A stretch of 43,504 nucleotides of DNA, taken from positions 1 to 43,504 of the forward strand of contig LIUM01000045.1 of NCBI GenBank assembly GCA_001462345.1, read 5' to 3'. A program made the translations under genes and the position numbers. Below are positions 18,244-27,027 of the stretch, one piece after another. Position 1 is the first letter of the stretch, and each line of letters starts with the position of its first letter. This stretch comes from Fibrobacteria bacterium AD312. GTDB lineage: Bacteria; Fibrobacterota; Fibrobacteria; Fibrobacterales; Fibrobacteraceae. The notes beneath the pieces are model-generated. The model saw only the letters and a list, made by a program, of their open reading frames with translations. It was not told where the DNA came from and searched no databases.

Positions 18244-20301
18244 TTATTTTCGATGCATCATTTGAATGATGCCGCCGCCGTTGATTACGTTTGTGAAACC
18301 CTTTCGTTCAAGTATTTCTTTTGCATATTCACTACGAGCTCCAGAAGCACAATAAACCGTAATTTTTCGAGTCAAAGGTCCAAATTCATCAATCCGTTCT
18401 TCTAACTCATCTAACGGGATATTGATTGCATTAGGATAAGCACCCCGAGCAAATTCCCGAGAGGTTCTGACATCGACGATTATTGGTGTATTTGTGTCTG
18501 CGGCGGAACGCTCCGTTTGATGTAACGACGAACGATTCGCGGTACTACCATCCTGTTGTAACGACGCATTAGACGCGATACTCGCTTCTTGTGGCAAACC
18601 TTTTTGTATGCTTTTTGCTTTTATAGGAGCTAACGGGACCTGAAGTACAGAAAAGCCCATGGCTCTTGCATGCCGCTGTAAAGAGGTGTAGCCGCCACTC
18701 ACATTCACTACGTTACAAGGGCATATTCCTTGAATTTTGCGAAGCATTTGATGGCCTTTTTTCCCGTTTTCATCATAGACTAAAACGGAATGCCCTTTAG
18801 GGATTTTAGCCATTTCTAATTCCAAAATTTCAGGAGGCAAGTAGTGCGCGTTTTCAACATGGCCTGCATTATAAACAAAAGGATCTCGAACATCTAAAAT
18901 AAGAGGGTTTTCTTTTTTCACCCACTCATCTAGTTCTTCGGGAGTCAAAGAAGGAGCATAACCAGAATTTCGATTTTCTGCGCTAAATGCAGCCATATTA
19001 ATCGCATCGTTTGCAGTGCCTAATGGCGGAGAATAGGCAAAATCAATATTTGCTAAATCGTGGATCGTCATGCGGCCAAAAACAGCCGTAGCTATCACAT
19101 CTAAACGGCGATCAGCGCCTGCATAGCCTGCGGTTTCGCCACCAATAACGCAACCTGTCGTTTTATCGTAAATTAAACGCACAGTCACCTCTTGTGCGCC
19201 TGGGTAGTAAGCGACGTGATGTTCTTTATGGACGGTAACAGCAGCGGCATCAATGCCAGAAGCTTTCGCAGCCTTCAAAGATAAGCCCGTGATCCCCACA
19301 ACCGCTTCAAAAACTCGCACAATAGATGTACCTAAAGAGCCTGGGTAAAGGTGGTTTCCGCCTAAGGCATTTTCTGCAGCGATTCGCCCTTGTTTATTTG
19401 CTGGGCCCGCCAGAGGAATACGCACTTTAGCTTGATGCACTCGATGTTCAATCTCAATCATATCGCCTGCGGCAAAAATAGAAGGGTCGCTTGTGCGCAA
19501 ATCAGCATCGACTAGCAAGCCGCCTGTAGAGCCAATCTCAAGACCTGCGTCTTTCGCTAAATCAAGTGTAGGGCGAACGCCTATCGACAAGAGAACCATA
19601 TCAGATTCTATAGCAGAGCCGTTGTCTAAAAGCACTTGATCTTTGCCAATCACTTGAACGCCCACATTCTTATAAACCTCTAGGCCATAAGACAAGAGTT
19701 CTTCTTCTATAAACCCAGCAAACTCTGGATCGACAACATTCATCACATGCGGCATTTTCTCCACAACGCTGACTTTTAAGCCCCGTTTTGCAAGGGCTTC
19801 TGCCATTTCAAGCCCAATAAAACCGCCACCGACAATCGTTGCCTTTTTTGGTTTTTGTTCTTTGATAAATGCATCAACTGCATCCATATTGGCTAAAGTC
19901 CAAAGAGTAAAAACATGAGGTAAAGACGCTCCTTCAATCGGGGGCGTTAGAGGGAGACCCCCTTGAGCTAAAATCAGCTTGGAATATTCAAAAGTTTTCT
20001 TTTCGTTTGTTTTGGTGTTTTCTGTATAAACAAGCTTTTGCTCGCGGTCAATTTTGATCGCTTTTGTATTTGTAAAAACATTCACATTATACTGTTCTTT
20101 AAAACTCGTTGGGCTTTGTAAAATCAAGGAAGACCTACTTTCAATATCCCTTCCGATATAATAAGGAAGCCCGCAATTAGCAAACGAGATGTCTGGCCCA
20201 GCCTCTAAAACGGTGATTTCCACATCTCCTGACAAACGACGTAATTTTGCTGCTGCTGTAGCACCTGCCGCTACTCCACCAATAACAAGAATTTTTTCCA
20301 T
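18244..20301 (-). CDS. CoA-disulfide reductase / NADH oxidase-like flavoprotein with two rhodanese-like domains
   Basis: FAD/NAD(P)-dependent disulfide reductase family. GGVAAGATAAAKLRRL is the FAD-binding motif, SFANCGLPYYIG carries the single redox Cys expected in CoA-disulfide reductases, and GGGFIGLEMAEAL binds NAD(P)H. Two rhodanese-like domains follow. The first (about 455-555) has DVRDPFVYNAGH but no active-site Cys (VYDENGKKG). The second (about 600-685) has the loop VYCASGARS with a Cys. Such fusions reduce CoA disulfides, persulfides or polysulfides. The roughly 35-residue linker between the rhodanese domains is Ser/Ala/Gln-rich and made of imperfect DNA repeats. Start chosen at the third codon of the open frame because GGA lies 6 nt upstream of it; the first ATG (20307) has no spaced RBS. 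Confidence 0.85.
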   Translation of the reverse strand: MEKILVIGGVAAGATAAAKLRRLSGDVEITVLEAGPDISFANCGLPYYIGRDIESRSSLILQSPTSFKEQYNVNVFTNTKAIKIDREQKLVYTENTKTNEKKTFEYSKLILAQGGLPLTPPIEGASLPHVFTLWTLANMDAVDAFIKEQKPKKATIVGGGFIGLEMAEALAKRGLKVSVVEKMPHVMNVVDPEFAGFIEEELLSYGLEVYKNVGVQVIGKDQVLLDNGSAIESDMVLLSIGVRPTLDLAKDAGLEIGSTGGLLVDADLRTSDPSIFAAGDMIEIEHRVHQAKVRIPLAGPANKQGRIAAENALGGNHLYPGSLGTSIVRVFEAVVGITGLSLKAAKASGIDAAAVTVHKEHHVAYYPGAQEVTVRLIYDKTTGCVIGGETAGYAGADRRLDVIATAVFGRMTIHDLANIDFAYSPPLGTANDAINMAAFSAENRNSGYAPSLTPEELDEWVKKENPLILDVRDPFVYNAGHVENAHYLPPEILELEMAKIPKGHSVLVYDENGKKGHQMLRKIQGICPCNVVNVSGGYTSLQRHARAMGFSVLQVPLAPIKAKSIQKGLPQEASIASNASLQQDGSTANRSSLHQTERSAADTNTPIIVDVRTSREFARGAYPNAINIPLDELEERIDEFGPLTRKITVYCASGARSEYAKEILERKGFTNVINGGGIIQMMHRK

Positions 20302-20515
20302 AAACATTCCTTTTTTATAAGAGCACTCTTAAAAAGCTATTATTAATGACACCCATACAATAAAATAATCATCTTTTTAAAGGAATATATAAAGAAGAGT
20401 ATCAAAGTATCAGTAACTCAATCACAAAAGCAACTTTACCCCTCTGAAACCATTATCTTAGCGTCAAAATCTCTTGCCAAGTTATATTTCTTAAAATATA
20501 TTTTGCCTAATCTTT

Positions 20516-20588
20516 GGGGATATAGCTCAGTTGGTAGAGCGATGCGTTCGCAATGCATAGGCCAGGGGTTCGAATCCCCTTATCTCCA
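20516..20588 (+). tRNA. tRNA-Ala (CGC anticodon)
   Basis: A 73-nt cloverleaf. The acceptor stem GGGGATA/TATCTCC contains the G3:U70 pair that marks alanine tRNAs. The D arm has AGCTCAGTTGGTAGAGC, the anticodon loop reads TTCGCAA (anticodon CGC, decoding GCG), and the T arm is AGGGGTTCGAATCCCCT. The discriminator is A and the CCA tail is not encoded. The last 14 nt are repeated twice downstream as part of a 99-bp tandem repeat. Confidence 0.93.
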
Positions 20589-20786
20589 TTTAAACAAATG
20601 AGAACCCCTTGGGGGTCGATGTGCACTCCGTTTTGCTTCAGCAAATTACGGAGAGCTATACCCGGATGGGTACTCCCCTTATCTCCATTTAAACAAATGA
20701 GAACCCCTTGGGGGTCGATGTGCACTCCGTTTTGCTTCAGCAAATTACGGAGAGCTATACCCGGATGGGTACTCCCCTTATCTCCA
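20575..20786. repeat. 99-bp tandem repeat carrying the tRNA-Ala 3' end (2 full units + 14 bp)
   Basis: Unit 1 spans 20575-20673, unit 2 spans 20674-20772, and a partial third copy covers 20773-20786. The units are identical. Each starts with TCCCCTTATCTCCA, the 3' strand of the tRNA T arm plus acceptor stem, so the tRNA end appears three times. Each unit also holds a strong hairpin (CTCCGT...TTTGC...GCAAA...ACGGAG with a small bulge) and CCCCTTGGGG. This is where tyrosine integrases attach, so these may be stacked att-like sites, or a tandem duplication of tRNA flanking sequence. Confidence 0.85.
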
Positions 20787-20811
20787 CTAAAGAAACGTAA
20801 ACCCAGCCGCG

Positions 20812-22416
20812 TCAGTCCTTTAAGCACCGCACAGAAAAGCCCGCGCCCTTATCGTCGTAGTATCTGTCCACAATGCTGGAATTGTAGAACATGCGCCGGT
20901 ACCAGGCGTCATTGGCACCGAGCTTCGTAGCACTCCACCAGTAACCGCGGCTTCCAATACTGTAGAATGAGCCATCATTGTTACGGTAGCCACCCGGAAG
21001 GGCTGTAAAACCAGTTTCGTTGGTTGCACTGGTATTTGGACTGTTCCAATGCGTAGTCCCAGTTTCTTTAAGTTTCCCACCGGCATCGCTTGTTCCGCCA
21101 AGGTAGTCGGTTAATTCTGTCCACTCGGCATCGCTTGGTAAATGCCAGCCTGTAGGGCAAAGCTTTCCTGTGTTTACAGCATACCAGTTATATAATTTAC
21201 CGTATGTTTCAGAATTTGATGGGGTATTTTCATAATCACATAATGCTCCAGTGGTTAGTTCACTCCATGCTGTGGCATCGGTTACATTTGGTATAGCTAT
21301 ACCATCGTTATATTTTGTGACTTTTAAGTTTTCAGCCATCCAGGTTTGGGTGCCGATTTTAGTCCACTTGTATTGTTTCGCAGGAGTTTCATGGGAATCT
21401 GAGAATGTTCCGCAATTTCCTGGAACGAGACAATGTGCCGACCACGAAAGCATAGGAGTCGTTGTTTCCTCATCGCAGAAATGCGTCATTGGATCGTAAG
21501 TCAAGCCTCCGCACAAATCCAAGACTGTCCCCTCATTGCAAAAATGAGTGGCTGGATCGTAAGTTAAGTCCCCACACAATTCCAACACTGTTCCCGCTTC
21601 GCAAAAATGAGTGGCTGGATCGTAAGTTAAGTCCCCACACAATTCCAACACTGTTCCCGCTTCGCAAAAATGAGTCGCTGGATCGTAGGGTTTTGTACCA
21701 CACAAGGCTTTAGGCCAACTCGCACTTGTTCCATCTGTACAAGTTTGAGTGAGTGTGCCTGCATTATCATCGCTAATGGTACAGCTGGATCCGTCAGCAC
21801 CATTTTCGCCATTTTGGCCATCGACGATTGTGTCCAAAACCCCGTTACAATCCACAAACAGACTGTCGTTGCTTTTACTTGCTAAGCAACTCACGCCGTC
21901 AGCACCATCTTTGCCATCAACACCATCCACGCCATCACGCACAGTTACTTTTGTGCCCGAGCATGTTAGATCGTAGCTGCCTTCGCCATTGTCGTCAACC
22001 GTGCAGCTTGCGCCATCGTTCACGGTAGCGGAGGAACCATCTTCACAAAGAATCGTCTTGCTGCCATTGGTGTTTTTGATCACGGAGCAACTGGAACCAT
22101 CTTTACCATTTGTTCCGTCCTTACCATTTGCACCATTCTTGCCATCTGCGCCAGAATCTCCATTCAAATCAATACTCTGGTAACCTTCGCTCGAACAAAA
22201 CTGGAATTTTTCATCGTCAAGTACATAAAACAATTGCCCCACTTGGTTACTATCGCAAGTAGGTAATTTTGCTGCACTGGTGGCCACTTTGGCTCCATAG
22301 AGTTGCACAGTGCCTTCATCGCTATTTTGCGAGGTGGTGGAATTTTCGCTACTGCCACAAGCGACAAGAGTCAATGCGGCAAGTAAAAGAATGAAATTGT
22401 ATCGTAGAAAAAGCAA
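20812..22416 (-). CDS. FISUMP-domain lipoprotein with collagen-like and Cys repeats, 534 aa
   Basis: The lipoprotein signal is MLFLRYNFILLLAALTLVAC (lipobox LVAC). Next come Gly-Xaa-Asp/Asn collagen-like runs (DGKNGANGKDGTNGKDG, DGVDGKDGADG) alternating with Cys-containing segments, then four 21-residue repeats of the LCG.LTYDPATHFC type (about 240-315). The C-terminal FISUMP-type domain (about 350-534) has TWMAENLKV, YGKLYNWYAV, LCPTGWHLPSDAEW, TGFTALPGGYR, WWSAT and FSVRCLKD. That domain is abundant in Fibrobacter species and is related to C-type-lectin-like folds. A surface adhesin or substrate-binding role is likely but unproven. Confidence 0.9.
   Translation of the reverse strand: MLFLRYNFILLLAALTLVACGSSENSTTSQNSDEGTVQLYGAKVATSAAKLPTCDSNQVGQLFYVLDDEKFQFCSSEGYQSIDLNGDSGADGKNGANGKDGTNGKDGSSCSVIKNTNGSKTILCEDGSSATVNDGASCTVDDNGEGSYDLTCSGTKVTVRDGVDGVDGKDGADGVSCLASKSNDSLFVDCNGVLDTIVDGQNGENGADGSSCTISDDNAGTLTQTCTDGTSASWPKALCGTKPYDPATHFCEAGTVLELCGDLTYDPATHFCEAGTVLELCGDLTYDPATHFCNEGTVLDLCGGLTYDPMTHFCDEETTTPMLSWSAHCLVPGNCGTFSDSHETPAKQYKWTKIGTQTWMAENLKVTKYNDGIAIPNVTDATAWSELTTGALCDYENTPSNSETYGKLYNWYAVNTGKLCPTGWHLPSDAEWTELTDYLGGTSDAGGKLKETGTTHWNSPNTSATNETGFTALPGGYRNNDGSFYSIGSRGYWWSATKLGANDAWYRRMFYNSSIVDRYYDDKGAGFSVRCLKD
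21476..21700. repeat. 63-bp in-frame tandem repeats inside the FISUMP gene
   Basis: Units start at 21476, 21539, 21602 and 21665. The second and third are identical; the outer two are diverged or partial. Each encodes 21 residues with two Cys (LCG...YDPATHFC). Identical inner units imply recent expansion and probable length variation between strains. Confidence 0.85.
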
Positions 22417-22782
22417 GTGAGCCTCCTAACTATCAAATTTTTGAGCCGAATATAGAAAAAAGACAATATTTTGCGCTTTTTTTTGCAGAAAAAATCCTTT
22501 TCTCAAATTCACTGAGTTCACCCAATATTATTAATACTATAGGATTATAGGCCACTGGGTTCGTAAGCCTTTTTATGCAGTTGACCAAAATCTCTGTGTG
22601 TTTTATATTTTTTTAATTAAATAAAAAAGATTTCTTAATGTTAGGAGGATGGATGAAAATAGCAATGATAATAGGAGTTTTGCTTTGGGTTGGTGCTTTT
22701 GCTGAAGTTGATTTTTAATAAAAGCGATATTATTATTAGCAACACCACCGTAAAATTCATCACGATGCAATTATAAAAAAAC
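22417..22782. other. Intergenic region with possible signal-peptide remnant
   Basis: AT-rich 366-nt gap between the divergent 5' end of the FISUMP gene and the 3' end of the M50-like gene. On the plus strand, TTAGGAGG precedes ATG at 22653, which opens a 21-codon frame (MKIAMIIGVLLWVGAFAEVDF, TAA at 22716-22718). This looks like the first residues of an exported protein whose body is gone. No RNA gene is recognised. The region just upstream of 22416 should hold the FISUMP gene promoter. Confidence 0.4.
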
Positions 22783-23463
22783 TCACAAAAAGATTAGCTT
22801 TGGGATTGATGAAACGAAGTCTATGATTAAACTCCCCACATATCGTAGTTCAAAGAAGGATCGTTTTAAAAATAAGAAGCTGAATTGAAAATCTTCTGCC
22901 ACCACACTCACAATCCAGAGCAAAAAGAGTGTGTTGATAAAAACGACAAATGCAAGCGATAAGAAAAAGCCATACACGCGTAAATCGCTTTGGTACAAGC
23001 GGAATTCGCTGAATACCGAATGCAAATGGAATGAAATAAAAAAGCCTACGACAAAATGAATCGCAGGGAACACACGAGGCTCTGCCAAGAGCTTTAATAA
23101 TACGGTGAACAAAGCAAACAAAGGCACGCTATAAGGAGCAAGCGTAATCATCAGATTATTTTTGCCTTCAAAAGAAACTTGCCCGCCTTTTTCTGCATGG
23201 GCCTGAAACGCCTTGATTTTCTTTAAGAACAAAACGCTAAAAAAAGCATGATTTAATTCATGGCAAAAGGTATGTGCAAAATGCATGCTTCGCTTAAAAA
23301 AAGAAAGAATGAGAACAAATAAAAGATAAAAGCCCGCGCCCAAACCCAGTAGCCACAAAGACGCGAGACGAATGGATTGAAAATGATCTATAGAAGCTAA
23401 AACTAAGCCTGCGGTAAATACCCAAAACACCAAAGCAAAGGGAATCCGTAATAAAAGACTCAT
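22783..23463 (-). CDS. M50-like membrane metalloprotease homologue, 226 aa
   Basis: Five to six hydrophobic segments and a HELNH motif (HExxH zinc-binding type) in 'FCHELNHAFFSVLF' at about residue 67, as in M50/site-2-type and M50B-like membrane proteases. The second zinc-ligand motif (usually an NxxPxxxLDG-like segment) is not clear, so activity is uncertain; some M50B-like proteins are inactive or have unknown roles. Its start lies 31 nt after the stop of the 68-aa lipoprotein, probably in one transcript. The gap between them contains a 26-nt sequence that recurs near 27 kb. Confidence 0.6.
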   Translation of the reverse strand: MSLLLRIPFALVFWVFTAGLVLASIDHFQSIRLASLWLLGLGAGFYLLFVLILSFFKRSMHFAHTFCHELNHAFFSVLFLKKIKAFQAHAEKGGQVSFEGKNNLMITLAPYSVPLFALFTVLLKLLAEPRVFPAIHFVVGFFISFHLHSVFSEFRLYQSDLRVYGFFLSLAFVVFINTLFLLWIVSVVAEDFQFSFLFLKRSFFELRYVGSLIIDFVSSIPKLIFL

Positions 23464-23494
23464 TAAGAGGTCACCTCTAAAAATTACTTTGGTG

Positions 23495-23701
23495 TTACTT
23501 CACCATATCTAAAGATTCCAATTCTTTTTTAAGAGCTCGTTCTTTTTCTTCCAAAGCCGAAATGCTGTCTTTGGTTTTAGAAATCACGTTTTGTAAGTCG
23601 GTGACTTTACTTTCGAGGGTCTTCACTTCTGCTTCTTTGGCAGGGTCAGAACAAGCCACAAAACCTAAGACCATTAAAATCATTAAAATATACTTCTTCA
23701 T
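23495..23701 (-). CDS. Small coiled-coil lipoprotein (Lpp-like), 68 aa
   Basis: MKKYILMILMVLGFVAC is a lipoprotein signal with lipobox FVAC. The mature part of about 50 residues is one amphipathic coiled coil (VKTLESKVTDLQNVISKTKD and a further heptad set ending KELESLDMVK). In size and layout it resembles Braun-type murein lipoprotein, but there is no terminal Arg or clear Lpp C terminus for peptidoglycan attachment. It is divergent to the U32 gene, so the roughly 60-nt gap probably holds both promoters. Confidence 0.75.
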   Translation of the reverse strand: MKKYILMILMVLGFVACSDPAKEAEVKTLESKVTDLQNVISKTKDSISALEEKERALKKELESLDMVK

Positions 23702-23762
23702 TTTTTAAATATATAAAACTCATACAATACTATTCTTATATTTTTATCAGCATCCTTAAAAA

Positions 23763-26213
23763 TTGAGCCTTGCCTTGAATAAATCAGAACTACTACTTCC
23801 TGTTGGAACCAAAGAAATGCTTGCAGCCGCCATCCATAATGGTGCCGACGCCGTTTATCTTGGAGTCCCTGGATGGAACGCGAGAGGCAGAACAGAAGAC
23901 TTTTCGTTAGATGATCTTGAAGAAATGATCACTTATGCTCATTTAAGAGACGTCAGAGTATTCTTTGCCATGAACGTTTTAGTTTTTGAACGAGAATTAG
24001 AGTCTTTGACCCCTTATATTGAGGAATTAGTCCACTTAAGACCAGATGCCTTTATTATTCAAGATGTGGGCCTTGCTCGTTTAATACATAGCATTGCTCC
24101 AGATCAAGAAATCCATGCCTCTACACAGATGACAATCTCTAGTAGCGAAGCGATTGAGATGGTTTCTTCGTTAGGATTTAAGCGAGTCGTTTTAGCCCGT
24201 GAATTATCACTCCTTCAAATACAGCGAATCAAAGAAAGCACTTCTATAGAACTCGAAGTCTTTATTCATGGAGCCTTGTGCATTTCTTACAGTGGCCAAT
24301 GCCTTACGAGCGAATCGTTTGGAGGACGCTCCGCAAACAGAGGCCAATGCGCCCAAAGTTGCAGACTCCCCTACAAACTCTTTGTGGATGGCAAAGAACA
24401 AAAACAACAAGGCTACCAATATCTTTTTAGCCCCTATGACCTTTGCGCTGTAGACCAAATCAAAGAACTAATAGAAATTGGAGTCACCTCTTTTAAAGTC
24501 GAAGGCCGCTTAAAAAGCCCAGAGTATGTGGCAGCTACCGCAAAAGCTTATAGAAACCAAATCGACACAGGCACTATTACCAAAGAACAAAAAGAAGCCT
24601 TAAATATTTTATTTTCTCGTGGCCTCTCCACTGGATTTCTAAAAGGCATTAACCACCAAACCCTTGTGAATGGGTATTTCTCGAACCATCATGGCGAATA
24701 CTTAGGCACTGTTATCAAAGCAGACCAATCGACCGTATGGATCAAAAGCGAAGTAATCCCTGCTCCTGGAGACGGGATCCTTTTTGAAGACGAGAAGAAT
24801 TCGAATGGAAGCCGCTTGTATAATGCGACAAAAGAATCTCGTGGGATTGTACGTTTAGAATTTTCTAACCAATTTAAAGCCACAGACATCAATATCAATA
24901 GCCGCACGTATCGCAATGACTCCCCGAACTTAGAAAAAGAACTCCGTAAAACATTTACAGACCGCCAAGTAGAAAAAAGAATCCCTGTTCAGATAACGCT
25001 AAATGCTCGTGTAGGCACACCACTAACACTAGAAATGGGCACCAGTGCAGAAATGCGCGTGAAAGTAGAAGGAACGCTTGTAGAAAAAGCACAAAAGCCT
25101 ACTGCACCTAAAATAGAGAAAGAATTAAAAGCGCTGTCATCGACCCCCTATTATGCAGGAACATTAAGTATTAATGTGGATGATGATTCTTTTATACAAG
25201 AAAAAACCATTCGAGTACTTAAACAAGAAGCCATTGAAAAGCTAAACGAAAAAAGACTACAACAATATAAAGAACCGAAAGTGTTCCAAAATGCTTCTTT
25301 AATTGAAGAAGTAAAACAAAAGGCGCGTGCAGGGGCCACAAACACCCCACAATTATCCGTATTAATACGAAATCCAAAACAACTAGACGCTTTAGAAAAC
25401 TTACCCATTCAAAAAGTCATCATGGATTTTGATTGGGGCGTTGATCACAAACCCTCTTTAGAAAAAGCCAAAACATTTGGATTCAAGGCAGGGATAGCAA
25501 CCCTTAGAATCCACCAACCAGGCGAAAATCATTATCTCAAAAAAATTGAAGAGTGTGCGCCAGACTTTGTTTTAGTCAGGAATCTCGGGGCTTTATCGAT
25601 CCTTAAAAAAACGGACTTGCCCCTATTTGGCGACTACAGCTTAAACGTCACCAACACCTTAAGCGCCGACTGGTTCTTTGAACAAGGCCTTTCCTTAATA
25701 CACCCCTCATGGGATCTCAACAGCACACAACTCTTTGAATTATTAGACACTTCGAACGCACCACAATTTGAAATCGCCTTACACCAATACATACCCGCTT
25801 TCCATACAAGACACTGCGTATTTGCAGCACTTCTCACAAACGGAAGACAATTCCCAGAATGCCAAAAAATATGCCAAGCCCATCAAGTCGAAATCTTAGA
25901 CCATAAAGGCGAACGACACTTTCTACAATCTGATGCCGAATGCCGAAACACTTTATTTGTTGGCAAACCCCAATCGGCCCTAAAATTACTCCGAACATTA
26001 CGAGAAAAAGGAGTCTATCAGTTTAGACTAGAAATGCTTGACGATAGTATTGAAAATGTAAGAAAAAAAGTAGCCCTTTATGCAGATGCCTTATTTGAAC
26101 GAATTTCAATAGAAAAGGCCATATCACTTGCTGGAATCGAAGAAAAATACGGACTTTCCGAGGGCCAACTATTTAATGAAAATACGTGGATAAATCGAAA
26201 AAAGAAATCTTAA
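23763..26213 (+). CDS. U32 family protein (RlhA-like 23S rRNA hydroxylation factor or collagenase-like), 816 aa
   Basis: The N-terminal U32 domain begins ELLLPVGTKEMLAAAIHNGA. A cysteine set at C173, C180, C196 and C200 within ALCISYSGQC...GGRSANRGQCAQSCRLPY is the signature of U32 proteins that bind an iron-sulfur cluster. A DUF3656-like middle domain and a C-terminal extension follow. Escherichia coli RlhA of this subgroup helps hydroxylate C2501 of 23S rRNA; other U32 members act on other RNA or in ubiquinone synthesis, so a role in rRNA is an inference. The protein is longer than RlhA (about 650 aa). The start is TTG at 23763 or, equally possible, TTG at 23775; no ATG fits. No strong Shine-Dalgarno is visible. 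Confidence 0.8.
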   Translation: MSLALNKSELLLPVGTKEMLAAAIHNGADAVYLGVPGWNARGRTEDFSLDDLEEMITYAHLRDVRVFFAMNVLVFERELESLTPYIEELVHLRPDAFIIQDVGLARLIHSIAPDQEIHASTQMTISSSEAIEMVSSLGFKRVVLARELSLLQIQRIKESTSIELEVFIHGALCISYSGQCLTSESFGGRSANRGQCAQSCRLPYKLFVDGKEQKQQGYQYLFSPYDLCAVDQIKELIEIGVTSFKVEGRLKSPEYVAATAKAYRNQIDTGTITKEQKEALNILFSRGLSTGFLKGINHQTLVNGYFSNHHGEYLGTVIKADQSTVWIKSEVIPAPGDGILFEDEKNSNGSRLYNATKESRGIVRLEFSNQFKATDININSRTYRNDSPNLEKELRKTFTDRQVEKRIPVQITLNARVGTPLTLEMGTSAEMRVKVEGTLVEKAQKPTAPKIEKELKALSSTPYYAGTLSINVDDDSFIQEKTIRVLKQEAIEKLNEKRLQQYKEPKVFQNASLIEEVKQKARAGATNTPQLSVLIRNPKQLDALENLPIQKVIMDFDWGVDHKPSLEKAKTFGFKAGIATLRIHQPGENHYLKKIEECAPDFVLVRNLGALSILKKTDLPLFGDYSLNVTNTLSADWFFEQGLSLIHPSWDLNSTQLFELLDTSNAPQFEIALHQYIPAFHTRHCVFAALLTNGRQFPECQKICQAHQVEILDHKGERHFLQSDAECRNTLFVGKPQSALKLLRTLREKGVYQFRLEMLDDSIENVRKKVALYADALFERISIEKAISLAGIEEKYGLSEGQLFNENTWINRKKKS

Positions 26214-26276
26214 CACTCCTTAACAGAACTCTTTTTTGTATCTTTGGCTTTTACTCATTACCCTTAAGGATATTTC

Positions 26277-26870
26277 ATGAAAATTGCAACCAACTCCGTA
26301 GTCTCCATGCACTACACCCTTACTTCTGATGAAGGCAACGTCGTAGACACCTCTGCAGGTCGCGAACCATTACAGTACATCCAAGGCAAAAGTATGATAG
26401 TCCCAGGATTAGAAAAAGCCATGGAAGGCCACACCGCTGGTGAAAAATTTGACGTGAAAGTAATCCCTGCCGAAGGGTATGGAGAACGCAACGAAGGCAT
26501 GATCCAAGAAGTACCACTGAGCGTATTTCAGGGCGTAGAAAAAGTAGAAGAAGGCATGTCTTTTTACGCACAAACCCCAGCAGGCCCAATGCCATTAACC
26601 GTAGTGAAAGTCACAGACACACACGCTACAGTAGATGCGAACCACCAACTCGCTGGCAAAAACCTAAACTTTGCCATTGAAGTCATTTCTGTACATGAAG
26701 CCACAGAAGAAGAATTAGCAGCACTTGAACAACACCATTGCGGCTGCGGCGACGATTGTGGCTGCGGCGATGACTGCGATTGCGGCGATGACTGCGATTG
26801 TGGCGATGACTGTAAATGCGGCGACGAACACGACAGCTGCGGCTGCGGCTGCGAAAGCATAGATAAGTAA
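26277..26870 (+). CDS. slyD: SlyD-like FKBP-type peptidyl-prolyl isomerase with Cys-rich metal tail
   Basis: Residues 1-150 form an FKBP domain with the inserted flap typical of SlyD (IATNSVVSMHYTLTSDEGNV, GLEKAMEGHTAGEKF, VIPAEGYGERNEG). It catalyses prolyl isomerisation and acts as a chaperone. The last 45 or so residues are made of CGDDC-type units with 13 Cys and many Asp residues. In E. coli SlyD a His/Cys-rich tail binds nickel for hydrogenase maturation; here His is replaced by Cys and Asp, so the metal may differ. A 63-nt gap separates it from the U32 gene; the terminator at 27028-27057 could serve it. Confidence 0.9.
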   Translation: MKIATNSVVSMHYTLTSDEGNVVDTSAGREPLQYIQGKSMIVPGLEKAMEGHTAGEKFDVKVIPAEGYGERNEGMIQEVPLSVFQGVEKVEEGMSFYAQTPAGPMPLTVVKVTDTHATVDANHQLAGKNLNFAIEVISVHEATEEELAALEQHHCGCGDDCGCGDDCDCGDDCDCGDDCKCGDEHDSCGCGCESIDK

Positions 26871-26875
26871 TTATC

Positions 26876-27005
26876 GGTCTCCTCTAAAAATTCATTTTCA
26901 AAAATTTGACTGTGGCGAATACAACTAGTATTCGCCACTTCTCGTTTCTGCTTCCACTCAGTCGCCATCAAATTTTCTTCACCAAAGCAATTTTTTGAGG
27001 AGACC
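26876..27005. repeat. 130-bp inverted-repeat block, MITE-like, with inner 11-bp hairpin
   Basis: Outer arms GGTCTCCTC (26877-26885) and GAGGAGACC (26997-27005) face each other. The interior holds a perfect hairpin GTGGCGAATAC / GTATTCGCCAC with loop AACTA at 26912-26938 and AT-rich arms that partly pair. The right arm (26980-27005) is 23 of 26 identical to the reverse complement of 23469-23494, between two other genes. Non-coding; it may be a small non-autonomous element or a structured transcript end. Confidence 0.5.
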
Positions 27006-27027
27006 TATATCGCACATATAAAGAAGA

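Noticed and set aside
20507-20827. 106-codon open frame on the minus strand across the tRNA and repeats
   Set aside because: It is the reverse translation of the tRNA gene and the 99-bp repeat units; the tRNA fold is certain and the frame has no independent protein character.
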